Shown piece after piece: positions 45,351 through 54,215 of a DNA stretch of 64,000 nucleotides. Source of the stretch: Parasphingorhabdus marina DSM 22363 (lineage in GTDB: Bacteria > Pseudomonadota > Alphaproteobacteria > Sphingomonadales > Sphingomonadaceae); the NCBI RefSeq assembly GCF_900128895.1, contig NZ_FSQW01000001.1, positions 806,001-870,000 on the forward strand. The letters run 5' to 3'. The position numbers and the translations under genes are program-made. The stretch's first letter is position 1. Every line of letters begins with the position of its first letter. The notes beneath the pieces were generated by a model. It had not been told where the DNA came from. It ran no database searches and was given only the letters and a program-made list of their open reading frames with translations.

Positions 45351-48300
45351 TCAATGAAAATCCCGGGACTTGGGCAATATGCGGACATTGCGCGGGTGAC
45401 CGTGGCGGGGATAGACGGGCTGCGGGACGGCTGGCTCGCGGAGCGCGGCCTGCTTGTCCTCATTGCGATAGACCGGGCGGTTGACTTCATCGGCCCGGGC
45501 CATGGCGACCGGCGTTCTGGTGCGCGGATCACCGCCGCTCCGGGCGGCATCGACATGCGCAGCGGGAATGGCGGGCCGGTTCCGCACGCCGATATGGTCC
45601 AGCATGGCTGTCGCGTCCTCGATCCGGCTGACCATCAGGTGAATCACGCCCTCGCGGCTTTTCTGCACCTCGCCGCTGGCGATCATCAGGCGCGCAGCCA
45701 TGACCGGGCGGCGCATCTTTTCGAACCGGCTGGCCCAGAGCAGCAGGTTGGCCACGCCGGTTTCGTCCTCCAGCGTGATGAATATCGCATTGCCCTTGCC
45801 GGGCCGCTGGCGGATCAGGACAACACCAGCGACGCGCTGGAACGACCCGTTCCTGGCCTGTGCCAGTTCCGCGCAACTGAGAATGCCATGCTGGCGCAGG
45901 TCCTCGCGCAGAAATTCCATCGGATGGCCTTTGAGTGACAGCCGGATGCTCTGATAATCGGTGACGACATGCTCGCCCTTGGTCATGGCAGGCAATCGGG
46001 AATCCTCCTCCTGACCCAGTTCGCGCGCCTGCGCCGCCTCGAACAGGGGCAATGTGCTGACCGGAGTCCGGCGGACTTCCCACAGCGCCTGTCGCCGGTC
46101 GAGGCCGAGCGAGCGGCAGGCATCGGCGTCAGCGAGCAAGCGAAGGGCGCGGGACGGCAGATCGGCCTTGCGGGCCAGCTCCTCGATGCTGCGAAACGGC
46201 CGGGCTGCCATGATCTGCTCCGCCCAGGCTTCACGGAACCCGTCAATCTGGCGGAACCCGATGCGCAGCGCGATCTCTTCTCCCCTCCCGCTTGCGGGAG
46301 GGGTCGGGGGAGGGCCTGCCGATATGTTCAATCCCTCCCCTAACCCCTCCCGCAAGCGGGAGGGGGATTGTGACTCCACCCGGTTGTCCCAGTCGCTGTG
46401 GTTCACGTCCACCTCGCGCACCGCGACCCCGTGTTCGCGGGCATCCCGGACGATCTGCGCGGGGGCATAGAATCCCATCGGCTGGGAATTGAGCAGCGCC
46501 GCGGCAAAGATTGCCGGATGATGGCATTTGATCCAGCTCGACACATAGACCAGTCGGCCAAAGCTGATCGCGTGACTTTCGGGAAAACCATAACTGCCAA
46601 AACCCTGGATCTGTTTGTAACAGCGCTCGGCAAAGTCGCGGTCATAGCCCTTGGCGGTCATCCCCTCGATCATCTTCTGCTCGAAATGATGGATCGTCCC
46701 GACATTGCGGAATGTCGCCATGGCGCGGCGCAGCTTGTTGGCATCGGAGGGTGAGAATTCGGCGGCGACAATCGCCAGTTTCATCGCCTGTTCCTGGAAC
46801 AGCGGCACGCCAAAGGTCTTGCCGAGCACCGACTTGAGCTCGTCCGGGTCATGGGGCGGTTTGGGCGAGGGCAGGGTGACTTTCTCGACTCCCGAGCGCC
46901 GCCGCAAATAGGGGTGAACCATATCGCCCTCAATCGGCCCGGGCCTGACAATCGCCACCTGGATGACAAGATCGTAAAATTCGCGCGGACGCAAGCGTGG
47001 CAGCATGTTCATCTGTGCGCGGCTCTCGACCTGGAACACGCCGATGCTGTCGCCCTCGCACAGCATGTCATAGGTCGCCGGATCCTCATGCGGGATATTG
47101 TGGAGTGTCAGCGCATCACCAGCGAGCGTAGCCGGCTGGAGCTGCAGATCGTTGATCATGTCAAAGGCCTTGCGGATGCAGGTCAGCATGCCCAGCGCAA
47201 GTATATCGACTTTCATCAGGCCGAGCGCATCAATATCGTCCTTGTCCCACTCGATAAACGTGCGGTCTTCCATCGCGGCATTGTGGATCGGCACGGTCTC
47301 GTCGAGCCGGTCCTGGGTCAGGACAAAGCCGCCGACATGCTGCGACAGATGACGGGGGAATTGCAGGATCTCGTTCACCAGATCACCGAGTCGGCGGATT
47401 TCCGGACTGTCGGGATCGAGTCCGGTTTCCTGAAATCTCTTGTCCGGCGCGCTGCTGGAATAGCTGCCCCAGACCGTACTCGACAGGCGCGAGGTGATAT
47501 CTTCCGACAGGTCGAGCGCCTTGCCGACTTCTCGGATCGCGCTGCGCGAACGGTAATGGACGACCGTTGCGGCAATGCTGGCGCGGTGCCGGCCATAACG
47601 TTCGTAAATATACTGGATGACTTCCTCGCGCCGTTCATGCTCGAAATCGACGTCGATATCGGGCGGCTCGCGGCGCTCTTCGGAAATGAACCGCGAGAAG
47701 AGCAGGTCATGCTCCATCGGATCGACCGAGGTGATCCCGAGCAGATAGCAGACCGCACTGTTCGCCGCACTGCCCCGCCCCTGGCACAATATGCCAAGGC
47801 TGCGTGCATGTTTGACAATATCGTGGACGGTCAGGAAATAGGGGGCATATTCCATGCGCGCGATCAGCCGCAATTCGTCCTCGACCTTGTCGCGCAGCCG
47901 TTCGGGCAGGGTCTCGCCATGCTGTTCGTGCGCGGCCGACCAGGCGAGATGTTCGAGCCAGTCCTGCGGTGTCCAGCCCCTGGGGACCGGCTCGTCGGGA
48001 TAATGATAGCTGAGCTCGTCCAGTGTGAAATCGATCATGCCGAGCAGCTTTTGCGTTTCGGCAATCGCCTCCGGCCAGTCCCGGAACAGCCGCGCCATTT
48101 CCGCCGGGCTCTTGAGGTGCCGTTCGGCATTGGCGGCAAGCAGCCGGCCGGCTTTGGTGATCGTTGTCTTCTCGGCGATACAGGTCAGGATATCGTGCAG
48201 CGGTCGCTTGTCGGGATCGGCATAGAGCGCATCGTTGGTGGCGATAAGCGGGATATTCCAGCCCGCCGCCCGTGCGGCCAGCTCCTCCAGGTGTCGCCGG

Positions 48301-48812
48301 TCCGGTCCGCGGCGCGGCATGGTCGCCGCCAGCCAGAGATGGGGTGCGCGGGTACGGAGCTCTGTGATGAGTTCGTCGTCTGGACATATGTCGGGTGGCG
48401 GGAGGATGATCAGCGCCATGTCCTCGGCCCAGTGCAGCAGGTCGGCGGCATGGAGAAAGCAATCCCCCTTCTCTGCGCGCAGATTGCCGGTTGATAGCAG
48501 CCGGGTCAGCCGTCCCCAGCCGCGCCGGTTCAGCGGATAGGCGATGATGTCGGGTGTCGCGTCAGCAAAGACCAGCCGTGATCCGACGACCAGTTTGAAA
48601 TCTGGCAGGGCGAGGCCTTCCTCCTCGGCATCCTCGCGGGCTGTCCGCAGCGCGACATGCGCGCGCACGACCCCGGCGACACTGTTGCGATCGGCAATCC
48701 CGATCCCGGTCATGCCAAGCGCCATGGCCTGCATCACCATGTCCGCCGGAGACGAGGCGCCGCGCAGGAAACTGTAATGGCTGGCGGCGCAGAGTTCGGC
48801 GAAGAGGGTCAT
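45351..48812 (-). CDS. dnaE2: Error-prone DNA polymerase DnaE2
   Basis: 1153 residues, a C-family polymerase used for mutagenic translesion synthesis. The PHP domain starts MTLFAELCAASHYSFLRGAS. The catalytic aspartates are in PPDIDVDFEHERRE. The finger, beta-clamp and OB-fold regions follow to the C-terminus. The start is coupled to imuB by ATGA. Within the C-terminal third, residues encoded by 46281-46367 are an in-frame insertion of a palindromic repeat rich in Pro, Ser, Arg and Gly. The frame is kept and no stop is introduced, so the protein may still be active. It is the mutasome polymerase acting with ImuA and ImuB. Confidence 0.96.
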   Translation of the reverse strand: MTLFAELCAASHYSFLRGASSPADMVMQAMALGMTGIGIADRNSVAGVVRAHVALRTAREDAEEEGLALPDFKLVVGSRLVFADATPDIIAYPLNRRGWGRLTRLLSTGNLRAEKGDCFLHAADLLHWAEDMALIILPPPDICPDDELITELRTRAPHLWLAATMPRRGPDRRHLEELAARAAGWNIPLIATNDALYADPDKRPLHDILTCIAEKTTITKAGRLLAANAERHLKSPAEMARLFRDWPEAIAETQKLLGMIDFTLDELSYHYPDEPVPRGWTPQDWLEHLAWSAAHEQHGETLPERLRDKVEDELRLIARMEYAPYFLTVHDIVKHARSLGILCQGRGSAANSAVCYLLGITSVDPMEHDLLFSRFISEERREPPDIDVDFEHERREEVIQYIYERYGRHRASIAATVVHYRSRSAIREVGKALDLSEDITSRLSSTVWGSYSSSAPDKRFQETGLDPDSPEIRRLGDLVNEILQFPRHLSQHVGGFVLTQDRLDETVPIHNAAMEDRTFIEWDKDDIDALGLMKVDILALGMLTCIRKAFDMINDLQLQPATLAGDALTLHNIPHEDPATYDMLCEGDSIGVFQVESRAQMNMLPRLRPREFYDLVIQVAIVRPGPIEGDMVHPYLRRRSGVEKVTLPSPKPPHDPDELKSVLGKTFGVPLFQEQAMKLAIVAAEFSPSDANKLRRAMATFRNVGTIHHFEQKMIEGMTAKGYDRDFAERCYKQIQGFGSYGFPESHAISFGRLVYVSSWIKCHHPAIFAAALLNSQPMGFYAPAQIVRDAREHGVAVREVDVNHSDWDNRVESQSPSRLREGLGEGLNISAGPPPTPPASGRGEEIALRIGFRQIDGFREAWAEQIMAARPFRSIEELARKADLPSRALRLLADADACRSLGLDRRQALWEVRRTPVSTLPLFEAAQARELGQEEDSRLPAMTKGEHVVTDYQSIRLSLKGHPMEFLREDLRQHGILSCAELAQARNGSFQRVAGVVLIRQRPGKGNAIFITLEDETGVANLLLWASRFEKMRRPVMAARLMIASGEVQKSREGVIHLMVSRIEDATAMLDHIGVRNRPAIPAAHVDAARSGGDPRTRTPVAMARADEVNRPVYRNEDKQAALREPAVPQPVYPRHGHPRNVRILPKSRDFH
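46281..46367. repeat. Inverted repeat pair inserted in frame within dnaE2
   Basis: CCCCTCCCGCTTGCGGGAGG (46282-46301) and the matching CCCCTCCCGCAAGCGGGAGG near 46344-46363 lie in inverted arrangement with about 45 bases between. The unit is the same as in the intergenic element 28321-28458. It adds roughly 30 residues to DnaE2, between NHSDWDNRV and LRIGFRQID, two blocks that are adjacent in other DnaE2 proteins. Confidence 0.85.
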
Positions 48813-50389
48813 GCAAACAGGCCGTGAATATACCAGTCGGGACGGGCCTTTTCGTCGCCATAAAGCCCGTGACGAAACAGCCAGTAGCGCCGGCCCCGCG
48901 CGTCCTCGACGCGGTAATAGTCACGGGTCAGCCCGCCTTTGCCGGGCTGCTGGCCATCGCGCCGGGTCCACCATTCGGAGGCGATCCGTTCCGGCCCTTC
49001 ATAGCGCAGCACCTGATGGGTCTTGCGCCGCCAGGTGAAGCGCCAGGGCGGACCGTCCGGGACTTCGGCGATGACCTGCACACGCTGCGGCGGGTCAAAC
49101 ATGTGCAGCGGACGCGGCGGGGAATGGTCGCTTTCGGGAATTTTCCACGGGGCAGGCGCGGGAACATCAAGTGCCGGCAGGGCGAGCAGGCCCTGTTCGG
49201 GGATATGGCTGTCCGCCGGGGCGAAATGCTGGACGGCATCACGGCCCAGACGGGTGCTGAGCTGGCTGATCAGGGCGGCCTGGTCTCCCTCCCGGTCTTC
49301 CCCACCAGCGAGACGCAGCTGCTTTGCGGCGAGCGGCTCGGCCGCAACAATGGTGAGGCGGATGAGATCATAGCCAAAACCGGGATTGAGTTCGTCATTG
49401 AGCGCGTCGATCCGCTCTCGCAGCAGCCGTTTGAACAGGGCGCTGTCCCGTGTCGGCTGGCCGGTCTCGATCCCCAGTCGCGCAACATCGCCATCACAGC
49501 GAAACAGCAGCATCCGGATCATTCGCGCGCCCTGGCCCCGTTCGGCGAGCTGTTCTGCCGCCTCCCCGAACAGCTCGCCAAGAATGTCGAGCGCAGCATC
49601 GATATGCGTCAGCGGTTCGGCAAAGCGGCGTTCGGTCACGACATTGCCTAGACTGCGCAGCGGGTCGATCGGGCGGTCCTCCACACCAAGCAGCCGGTCG
49701 AGCCGCAGGGTTAGCTCCATGCCGAAACGCGCAGCCAGTGCCGGACGCGGCCGCTCGGCAAGGTCTCCGACAAGATAGAGCCCGGCGCGTTCCAGTGCCT
49801 GATGAGTCTTGCTGTCCATCTGTAGCGCACTGACCGGAAGCTGCGCTTCGGCACCCTCCTTCAGGCCATGCCGGGCGAGGGCCAGCGCGGCATCCGGCGT
49901 GCCGGCCAGTGCCCATTGCACGGCATGACCGGCGGCATCGAGCCGGTCCTCGGCGTCCTGCGCGAGTGCGGTTTCGGACGGATAAAAATGGGTCGCGCCG
50001 CCAATGTCGAGAATCAGGCTGTCCGGCGCATCGATCGCGACCATTGGCGTATAGCGCTCGCAGGCCTCCGCGAGCCGGGCGAGCCGTACGGCATCGGCAA
50101 GCGGTTCATGTTCGCGGGCCTGCAGCTCGGGGACCCGGGCCCGGGCATCGGCGAGTTTCATGCCGGGACCGAGCCCCAGCGCCACGGCCTGCCGGTCGGC
50201 AGCCGCGATCACCACCGCGCCGCGCTGTTTTTCGGTCAGGACAAATGGCAGGGCGGTGGCAGGGTCCGGTGCCGGATCAGGCGACCTGTGCTGCCGGATG
50301 ATCCGCTCGGACGACAGGAAGGGCAGGAACAGCGCCAGTGTCCGGCGTGTCCTGTCCGGCCGGCAGAGCGCGGAAGATACGGTGTTCAC
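48809..50389 (-). CDS. imuB: ImuB, Y-family-like mutasome protein
   Basis: 526 residues. ImuB is a catalytically inactive relative of Y-family polymerases that links DnaE2 to the sliding clamp. The N-terminus reads RRTLALFLPFLSSERI. The block GMKLADARARVPELQAREHEP and the little-finger region are typical. A QLPVS sequence in mid-protein may be the clamp-binding motif. I set the start at GTG 50389 because GGAG lies seven bases upstream; the in-frame stretch to 50476 lies inside imuA. It overlaps imuA by 113 bases and dnaE2 by four. Confidence 0.92.
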   Translation of the reverse strand: MNTVSSALCRPDRTRRTLALFLPFLSSERIIRQHRSPDPAPDPATALPFVLTEKQRGAVVIAAADRQAVALGLGPGMKLADARARVPELQAREHEPLADAVRLARLAEACERYTPMVAIDAPDSLILDIGGATHFYPSETALAQDAEDRLDAAGHAVQWALAGTPDAALALARHGLKEGAEAQLPVSALQMDSKTHQALERAGLYLVGDLAERPRPALAARFGMELTLRLDRLLGVEDRPIDPLRSLGNVVTERRFAEPLTHIDAALDILGELFGEAAEQLAERGQGARMIRMLLFRCDGDVARLGIETGQPTRDSALFKRLLRERIDALNDELNPGFGYDLIRLTIVAAEPLAAKQLRLAGGEDREGDQAALISQLSTRLGRDAVQHFAPADSHIPEQGLLALPALDVPAPAPWKIPESDHSPPRPLHMFDPPQRVQVIAEVPDGPPWRFTWRRKTHQVLRYEGPERIASEWWTRRDGQQPGKGGLTRDYYRVEDARGRRYWLFRHGLYGDEKARPDWYIHGLFA

Positions 50390-51185
50390 GATTCCACTCC
50401 AGTCGGGCGTTGAGCCCGTAGAGTCCGCTGCGATGGCGCAGCAGACTGATATCAAAAGCCGGATGGCCCGGGGCATTGGCGGCGAGTGGTGCCGATGGGG
50501 CGGCGGCCACCTGCCAGCGGCTCCAGGCAGCGCTCGGCATCGGATCGTCCTTGTCGCTGCCCGAACGGAGCAGCAGGGTCAGGACGCCCGACTCGCGGGC
50601 CGAGAGCGACAGCCGCCGGGTTGCGGTGAGGTTCAGACCCCTGGGTTTGCGGCCGGACAGCGCGATAATGACCGCCGCCATGGCAGGCGAGCGTGTGCCT
50701 TCTGCCGCAGCCCGCAACGCCGCGATGCTGTCTGCTGCCTCGACATGGATGATGTGTGCAGGATCCACACCCAGTTCCGCCAGTCCCGGTGGATAGAGCC
50801 GGCCCTGTCGCCGCGCTTCTGCGCTTTCCGACACCCACAGCACCGGGCGATCCGGGACTTTGTCTGCATCCCGGCAGCGCTCGGCCAGCAGCAGGCTCAT
50901 CGCGGCGGCGCTGGTCAGATCATCCCGGCCAGCGCCATGAATTTCGTGCAGGGCGGCACAGGGCATGCCCGGTTGACCACCATGGCCGCGCAGCGCCTGA
51001 TCAAGCGCATCGACCCCAAAGGTGAAATGGGTTGGCCGTTGGTCGGCTGGTTCCGTCTTGCCAGCGGGCGAGGCGGAAAGAATGCGCGCCAGCCGGGCCC
51101 TGAGCGCGGCTCTCCTGTTCACAGATGTCTGTCCTGCGGGCAAAAGCGGTTCGCTCAGCCGAGATTTCGAATCGGGTATGTTCAT
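50277..51185 (-). CDS. imuA: ImuA, SOS mutagenesis protein
   Basis: About 302 residues of the RecA/SulA-like ImuA family, with the block LHEIHGAGRDDLTSAAAMSLLL that contains a degenerate Walker region. ATG 51185 lies almost at the predicted transcription start and inside the LexA box, so translation would be near-leaderless. GTG 51122, preceded by AGGACAG, is an alternative start for a shorter protein. ImuA is needed with ImuB and DnaE2 for damage-induced mutagenesis. First gene of the SOS cassette. Confidence 0.9.
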   Translation of the reverse strand: MNIPDSKSRLSEPLLPAGQTSVNRRAALRARLARILSASPAGKTEPADQRPTHFTFGVDALDQALRGHGGQPGMPCAALHEIHGAGRDDLTSAAAMSLLLAERCRDADKVPDRPVLWVSESAEARRQGRLYPPGLAELGVDPAHIIHVEAADSIAALRAAAEGTRSPAMAAVIIALSGRKPRGLNLTATRRLSLSARESGVLTLLLRSGSDKDDPMPSAAWSRWQVAAAPSAPLAANAPGHPAFDISLLRHRSGLYGLNARLEWNREHRIFRALPAGQDTPDTGAVPALPVVRADHPAAQVA

Positions 51186-51194
51186 GGTTTGTTC
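51180..51194 (-). promoter_or_regulatory. LexA box (GAAC-N7-GAAC)
   Basis: GAAC AAACCAT GAAC, a perfect alphaproteobacterial SOS operator, reads on the minus strand. It covers the predicted transcription start and the imuA start codon. LexA bound here would block the whole imuA-imuB-dnaE2 cassette. Direct repeats with a seven-base spacer are the known form for the class. Confidence 0.88.
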
Positions 51195-51195
51195 C

Positions 51196-51223
51196 AGTGT
51201 AAGGAACATGTCGCTCTGGTCAA
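51196..51223 (-). promoter_or_regulatory. Promoter of the imuA-imuB-dnaE2 operon
   Basis: On the minus strand TTGACC (51223-51218) and TACACT (51201-51196) with 16 bases between them form a good sigma-70 promoter. The expected start of transcription is five to seven bases downstream, in the LexA box. Confidence 0.65.
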
Positions 51224-51330
51224 GCCACCTGCATCAAATGCGGGTGAACAATGTCTGCAAAGGCTTTTGGTCGAACAGAACTTGACCGGTCGGCAAACCG
51301 GGTGTCTCCTTGCGCGGGAGGAGAAATGCC

Positions 51331-52158
51331 ATGAAGACAAATCCACTGAAATCCGTTGCATGGAAAACGGCTGTCCTGGGAATGGGGCCCGTACTTGCCG
51401 GGGCGATGATCATGTCGGGGCCGGCTCAGGCGGCGCATCATGAGAAGGCGAGCGCAGCTGTGGATATCGCCCAGACCCGCGCGGCTCTGGCCAGTGCACC
51501 GGGCCGGTCTGATGCAGACAAGGAACGCGATGCGGGACGCAAACCGTCGGAAGTGCTGCACTTTCTGGGACTGAAACCGGGCGACACGGCGTTTGACGTT
51601 CTGGCTTCCGGCGGCTGGTACAGCGAAGCCCTGTCCATTGCGGTCGGACCCGAGGGCAAGGTTTATGCCCAGAATCCGGCCGTGCTTCTGCAAATGCGCG
51701 ATGGTGCGAATGACAAGGCGCTGACCGCCCGGCTGGCCGACAACCGTCTGCCCAATGTGGTCCGGCTGGACGAGGAAATGACCGCGCTGTCGATTCCACC
51801 GAACAGCGTCGATGTCGCGATCACCGGCCTCAACCTGCACGATGTCTATAACAGTTTCGGAGAACAGGCGACGATCGGTTTTCTCACCGCAGTCAAGGCG
51901 ACGCTGAAACCGGGCGGCGTCTTTGGCGTGATTGATCATGTCGGCAAACCCGGTGCGGATAACACGCCTCTGCACCGGATGGATCCGGCGCTGGCGGTCA
52001 GGGCCGCCGAAGCAGCCGGCTTCATGGTCGAGCAGGGGACCATGCTCGCCAATCCGCAGGATGATCATACAGGCAATGTTTTCGGACCGGATCTGCGCGG
52101 CAAAACCGATCGCTTCGTGCTCAAGCTGACCAAACCGAAACCGGGCAAGGATCAATAA
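51331..52158 (+). CDS. Exported class I SAM-dependent methyltransferase-like protein
   Basis: 275 residues. A signal peptide of about 37 residues ending AQA is followed by a Rossmann-type domain with FDVLASGGWYSEALSIAVGP as motif I. A GGGAGGAG ribosome site precedes ATG 51331. An exported SAM methyltransferase is odd, since SAM is cytoplasmic. This family does occur in proteobacteria and may have another cofactor use or act while still cytoplasmic. It is divergent from the SOS operon. Function unknown. Confidence 0.8.
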   Translation: MKTNPLKSVAWKTAVLGMGPVLAGAMIMSGPAQAAHHEKASAAVDIAQTRAALASAPGRSDADKERDAGRKPSEVLHFLGLKPGDTAFDVLASGGWYSEALSIAVGPEGKVYAQNPAVLLQMRDGANDKALTARLADNRLPNVVRLDEEMTALSIPPNSVDVAITGLNLHDVYNSFGEQATIGFLTAVKATLKPGGVFGVIDHVGKPGADNTPLHRMDPALAVRAAEAAGFMVEQGTMLANPQDDHTGNVFGPDLRGKTDRFVLKLTKPKPGKDQ

Positions 52159-52196
52159 TCGCGGGAATAACAGTATCGCGGCTTGATTAGCAGCGC

Positions 52197-53006
52197 ATGA
52201 ACTTCCAAATGGACCAAAGATCCTCAGGGAGTCGTGCGTTCGTGATCGAGAAAATCCGAAATCTGATAGAATCATCGCGTTTTCAAAATGCGATCATGGC
52301 GGTGATCGTGCTCAATGCGATTGTCATCGGGATGGAAACATCACCGGCTCTGATGGACCGGTTCGGCCCGGTCCTGATCGGGCTCGACCAGATCGCGATT
52401 GTGATTTTCGTGATCGAGATCCTGTTGAAGCTGCTGGTCTACCGGCTGAGCTTTTTCAAAAACGGCTGGAATGTTTTTGATTTCGTGATTGTCGCCGTGG
52501 CGCTGATGCCGACTGGCGGTGCGCTGTCGGTGCTGCGTGCGCTCCGCATCCTGCGCGCCCTGCGGCTGGTTTCCGCCATGCCGAAAATGCGCAAGGTGGT
52601 GCAGGGGCTGTTTGCCGCCATCCCGTCCATGGGTACGGTGATCCTGCTGCTCGGGCTGGTCTTCTATATTGCCGCGGTCATGGCGACCAAATTGTTCGGA
52701 TCCGAATTCCCGCAATGGTTCGGCTCGATCGGCGCCTCGCTCTATTCGCTGTTCCAGATCATGACACTCGAAAGCTGGTCGATGGGCATCGTCCGCCCGA
52801 TCATGGAGGTTCACCCCTGGGCCTGGGCGTTTTTCGTGCCCTTTGTGCTGGTCACGTCCTTTGTGGTGCTGAACCTGTTCATCGCGATCATCGTCAATGC
52901 GATGCACGAGGAAGCCGATGAGGAACAGACCGCGCAGCGTGACGAGATACTGGAGGAAATCCGCGGCCTCAGAAAAGAGATGACGGAACTGAAAGCCAGG
53001 CTCTAG
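52197..53006 (+). CDS. Bacterial voltage-gated sodium channel (BacNav)
   Basis: 269 residues, six membrane helices with a pore loop: one domain of the tetrameric NaChBac/NavAb type. The S4 sensor carries Arg114, Arg117, Arg120 and Arg123 at every third position. The selectivity filter TLESWSM (residues 190-196, Glu192 as the field-strength site) is identical to that of NavAb. The C-terminal tail (about 237-269) is an acidic then coiled-coil assembly helix. It conducts sodium on depolarisation in the inner membrane. No clear ribosome site precedes ATG 52197; ATG 52209 is possible. Confidence 0.95.
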   Translation: MNFQMDQRSSGSRAFVIEKIRNLIESSRFQNAIMAVIVLNAIVIGMETSPALMDRFGPVLIGLDQIAIVIFVIEILLKLLVYRLSFFKNGWNVFDFVIVAVALMPTGGALSVLRALRILRALRLVSAMPKMRKVVQGLFAAIPSMGTVILLLGLVFYIAAVMATKLFGSEFPQWFGSIGASLYSLFQIMTLESWSMGIVRPIMEVHPWAWAFFVPFVLVTSFVVLNLFIAIIVNAMHEEADEEQTAQRDEILEEIRGLRKEMTELKARL

Positions 53007-53018
53007 TCGCCGGCCTTT

Positions 53019-53297
53019 CTAAAGCTCTGGCGGTTGCCGGTAAAAATGGACCTGCATCTGCATCGGTCCGATCAGCTCGACATGATGCAATTGCTGTGGT
53101 TCGATCAACTGGCAATCTCCGGCTTGCATGACCCGGCGACAGCCTGTGCCCTCCACCACATAGACCAGTTCACCAGCCATCAGTTCGAGCACGCCCCAGG
53201 TTCCGGCCTTGGTGTCATGCGCCTTCTGCAACGCCTTGGGCAGGCTGGTCTCGTCAAAAACGGGGGTAGAGGAATAGGGCTCCTGTGGATCCGGCAT
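53019..53297 (-). CDS. DUF1971 (TehB/YeaR-like cupin) protein
   Basis: 92 residues of the DUF1971 cupin-like family, with the block TWGVLELMAGELVYVVEG and an HHVEL metal-site candidate. The start at 53297 is five bases after the stop of the membrane-protein gene; longer versions overlap that gene. YeaR of E. coli, a relative, is induced by nitrate and nitric oxide, which fits the NsrR-like regulator close by. Function unknown in detail. Confidence 0.82.
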   Translation of the reverse strand: MPDPQEPYSSTPVFDETSLPKALQKAHDTKAGTWGVLELMAGELVYVVEGTGCRRVMQAGDCQLIEPQQLHHVELIGPMQMQVHFYRQPPEL

Positions 53298-53302
53298 GAC
53301 AG

Positions 53303-53746
53303 TTACATCACCGTGAAGCGGATGACCGCGATGGCGAGCCCGAACGCCGCGAACATCATCGGGACAATCAGCATCTGGCCAAAGACGGAACCGAAGCTCA
53401 TGGGACCGGTAAGGGTGTCGAAGCGCCCTTTGATCCACTGGCTTTTCTCCCGCGAACTCCCACGCCGCAAACTGTTGAGCGCGAAAGCCGTACCAAAATA
53501 CATCAATGTGTAGAGGATGCTGATGACGATCATGAACATCGCCCGCCCGTCATGACCCGTGCCGAGGATCAGGCCTCCGAAAAACAAGCCATAGCTGGCC
53601 GCCATGACGCCCCAGATCACCGGTGGTATTCCAAAGGTCCCGGCTTCCGGCTGGACCGGTGCGGGGCCGGGTGCTGAGCAGGCCGTGGTCGGTTCGCCAG
53701 AGAATATGTCACCTTGAACGGCAAGACTGGTTTCATCGAGCAACAT
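53303..53746 (-). CDS. Small membrane protein of the NO-type module
   Basis: 147 residues, start at 53746 with AAGGAGAAG upstream. A non-hydrophobic head of about 45 residues is followed by three membrane helices (GVMAASYGLFFGGLIL and MFMIVISILYTLMYFGTAF, then a C-terminal helix). I do not recognise a family. It overlaps the hemoglobin gene by 14 bases and is followed closely by the DUF1971 gene. A role in nitrosative stress is inferred from the operon. Confidence 0.75.
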   Translation of the reverse strand: MLLDETSLAVQGDIFSGEPTTACSAPGPAPVQPEAGTFGIPPVIWGVMAASYGLFFGGLILGTGHDGRAMFMIVISILYTLMYFGTAFALNSLRRGSSREKSQWIKGRFDTLTGPMSFGSVFGQMLIVPMMFAAFGLAIAVIRFTVM

Positions 53747-54200
53747 TGTGCTTCTCCTTGTTCTGGGGAATGTCAGGAAGGCCATCGCGGTGGATGGCAA
53801 TGCCGGTGAGCAGGCTGTCCGCGATGCGTGCTGCCCGTTCGGAAAAGAAGCGGCAGGCGGCAGCATTGGGCATGACTTCGGGCAAGGTTTCGTCGAAGAG
53901 CAACAGCCAGCGGGTGAAATGCGACTGGTCGATGTCCGGGATTGCCAGATGCTTGACCATCGGGTTGCCATGAAAGCGGCCCGCTTCAATGGCGATGGAA
54001 ATCCAGAAATCCTTCATCCGGGCAAGATGTGGAGGCCATTCCGTAATCCGGTTATTGAAAATGGGGCCAAGTATCTCGTCGCTACGGACGCGAATGTAAA
54101 AGGCTTCAACCAGATCAGAAATCCGGTCTTCCGTGATGCCCAGGGCGGCCGCCTGGACGGCTTTTTCCTCTCTTGCAGCAATCGTTTGGGGATGGGTCAT
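53733..54200 (-). CDS. Group III truncated hemoglobin
   Basis: 155 residues of the 2/2 hemoglobin fold, group III. Typical blocks are DRISDLVEAFYIRVRSDEILGPIF and FWISIAIEAGRFHGNPMVKH. His in the HFTRWLLLFDETL block is the likely proximal haem ligand. Truncated hemoglobins bind O2 and NO, and those next to NsrR usually detoxify nitric oxide. First gene of the minus-strand operon, divergent from the Rrf2-type repressor. Confidence 0.92.
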   Translation of the reverse strand: MTHPQTIAAREEKAVQAAALGITEDRISDLVEAFYIRVRSDEILGPIFNNRITEWPPHLARMKDFWISIAIEAGRFHGNPMVKHLAIPDIDQSHFTRWLLLFDETLPEVMPNAAACRFFSERAARIADSLLTGIAIHRDGLPDIPQNKEKHNVAR

Positions 54201-54215
54201 CGGTGCGACTCACTT

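Noticed and set aside
46851-48494. 547-codon plus-strand frame opposite dnaE2
   Set aside because: An antisense shadow of a GC-rich conserved gene. No family resemblance and no start signal.
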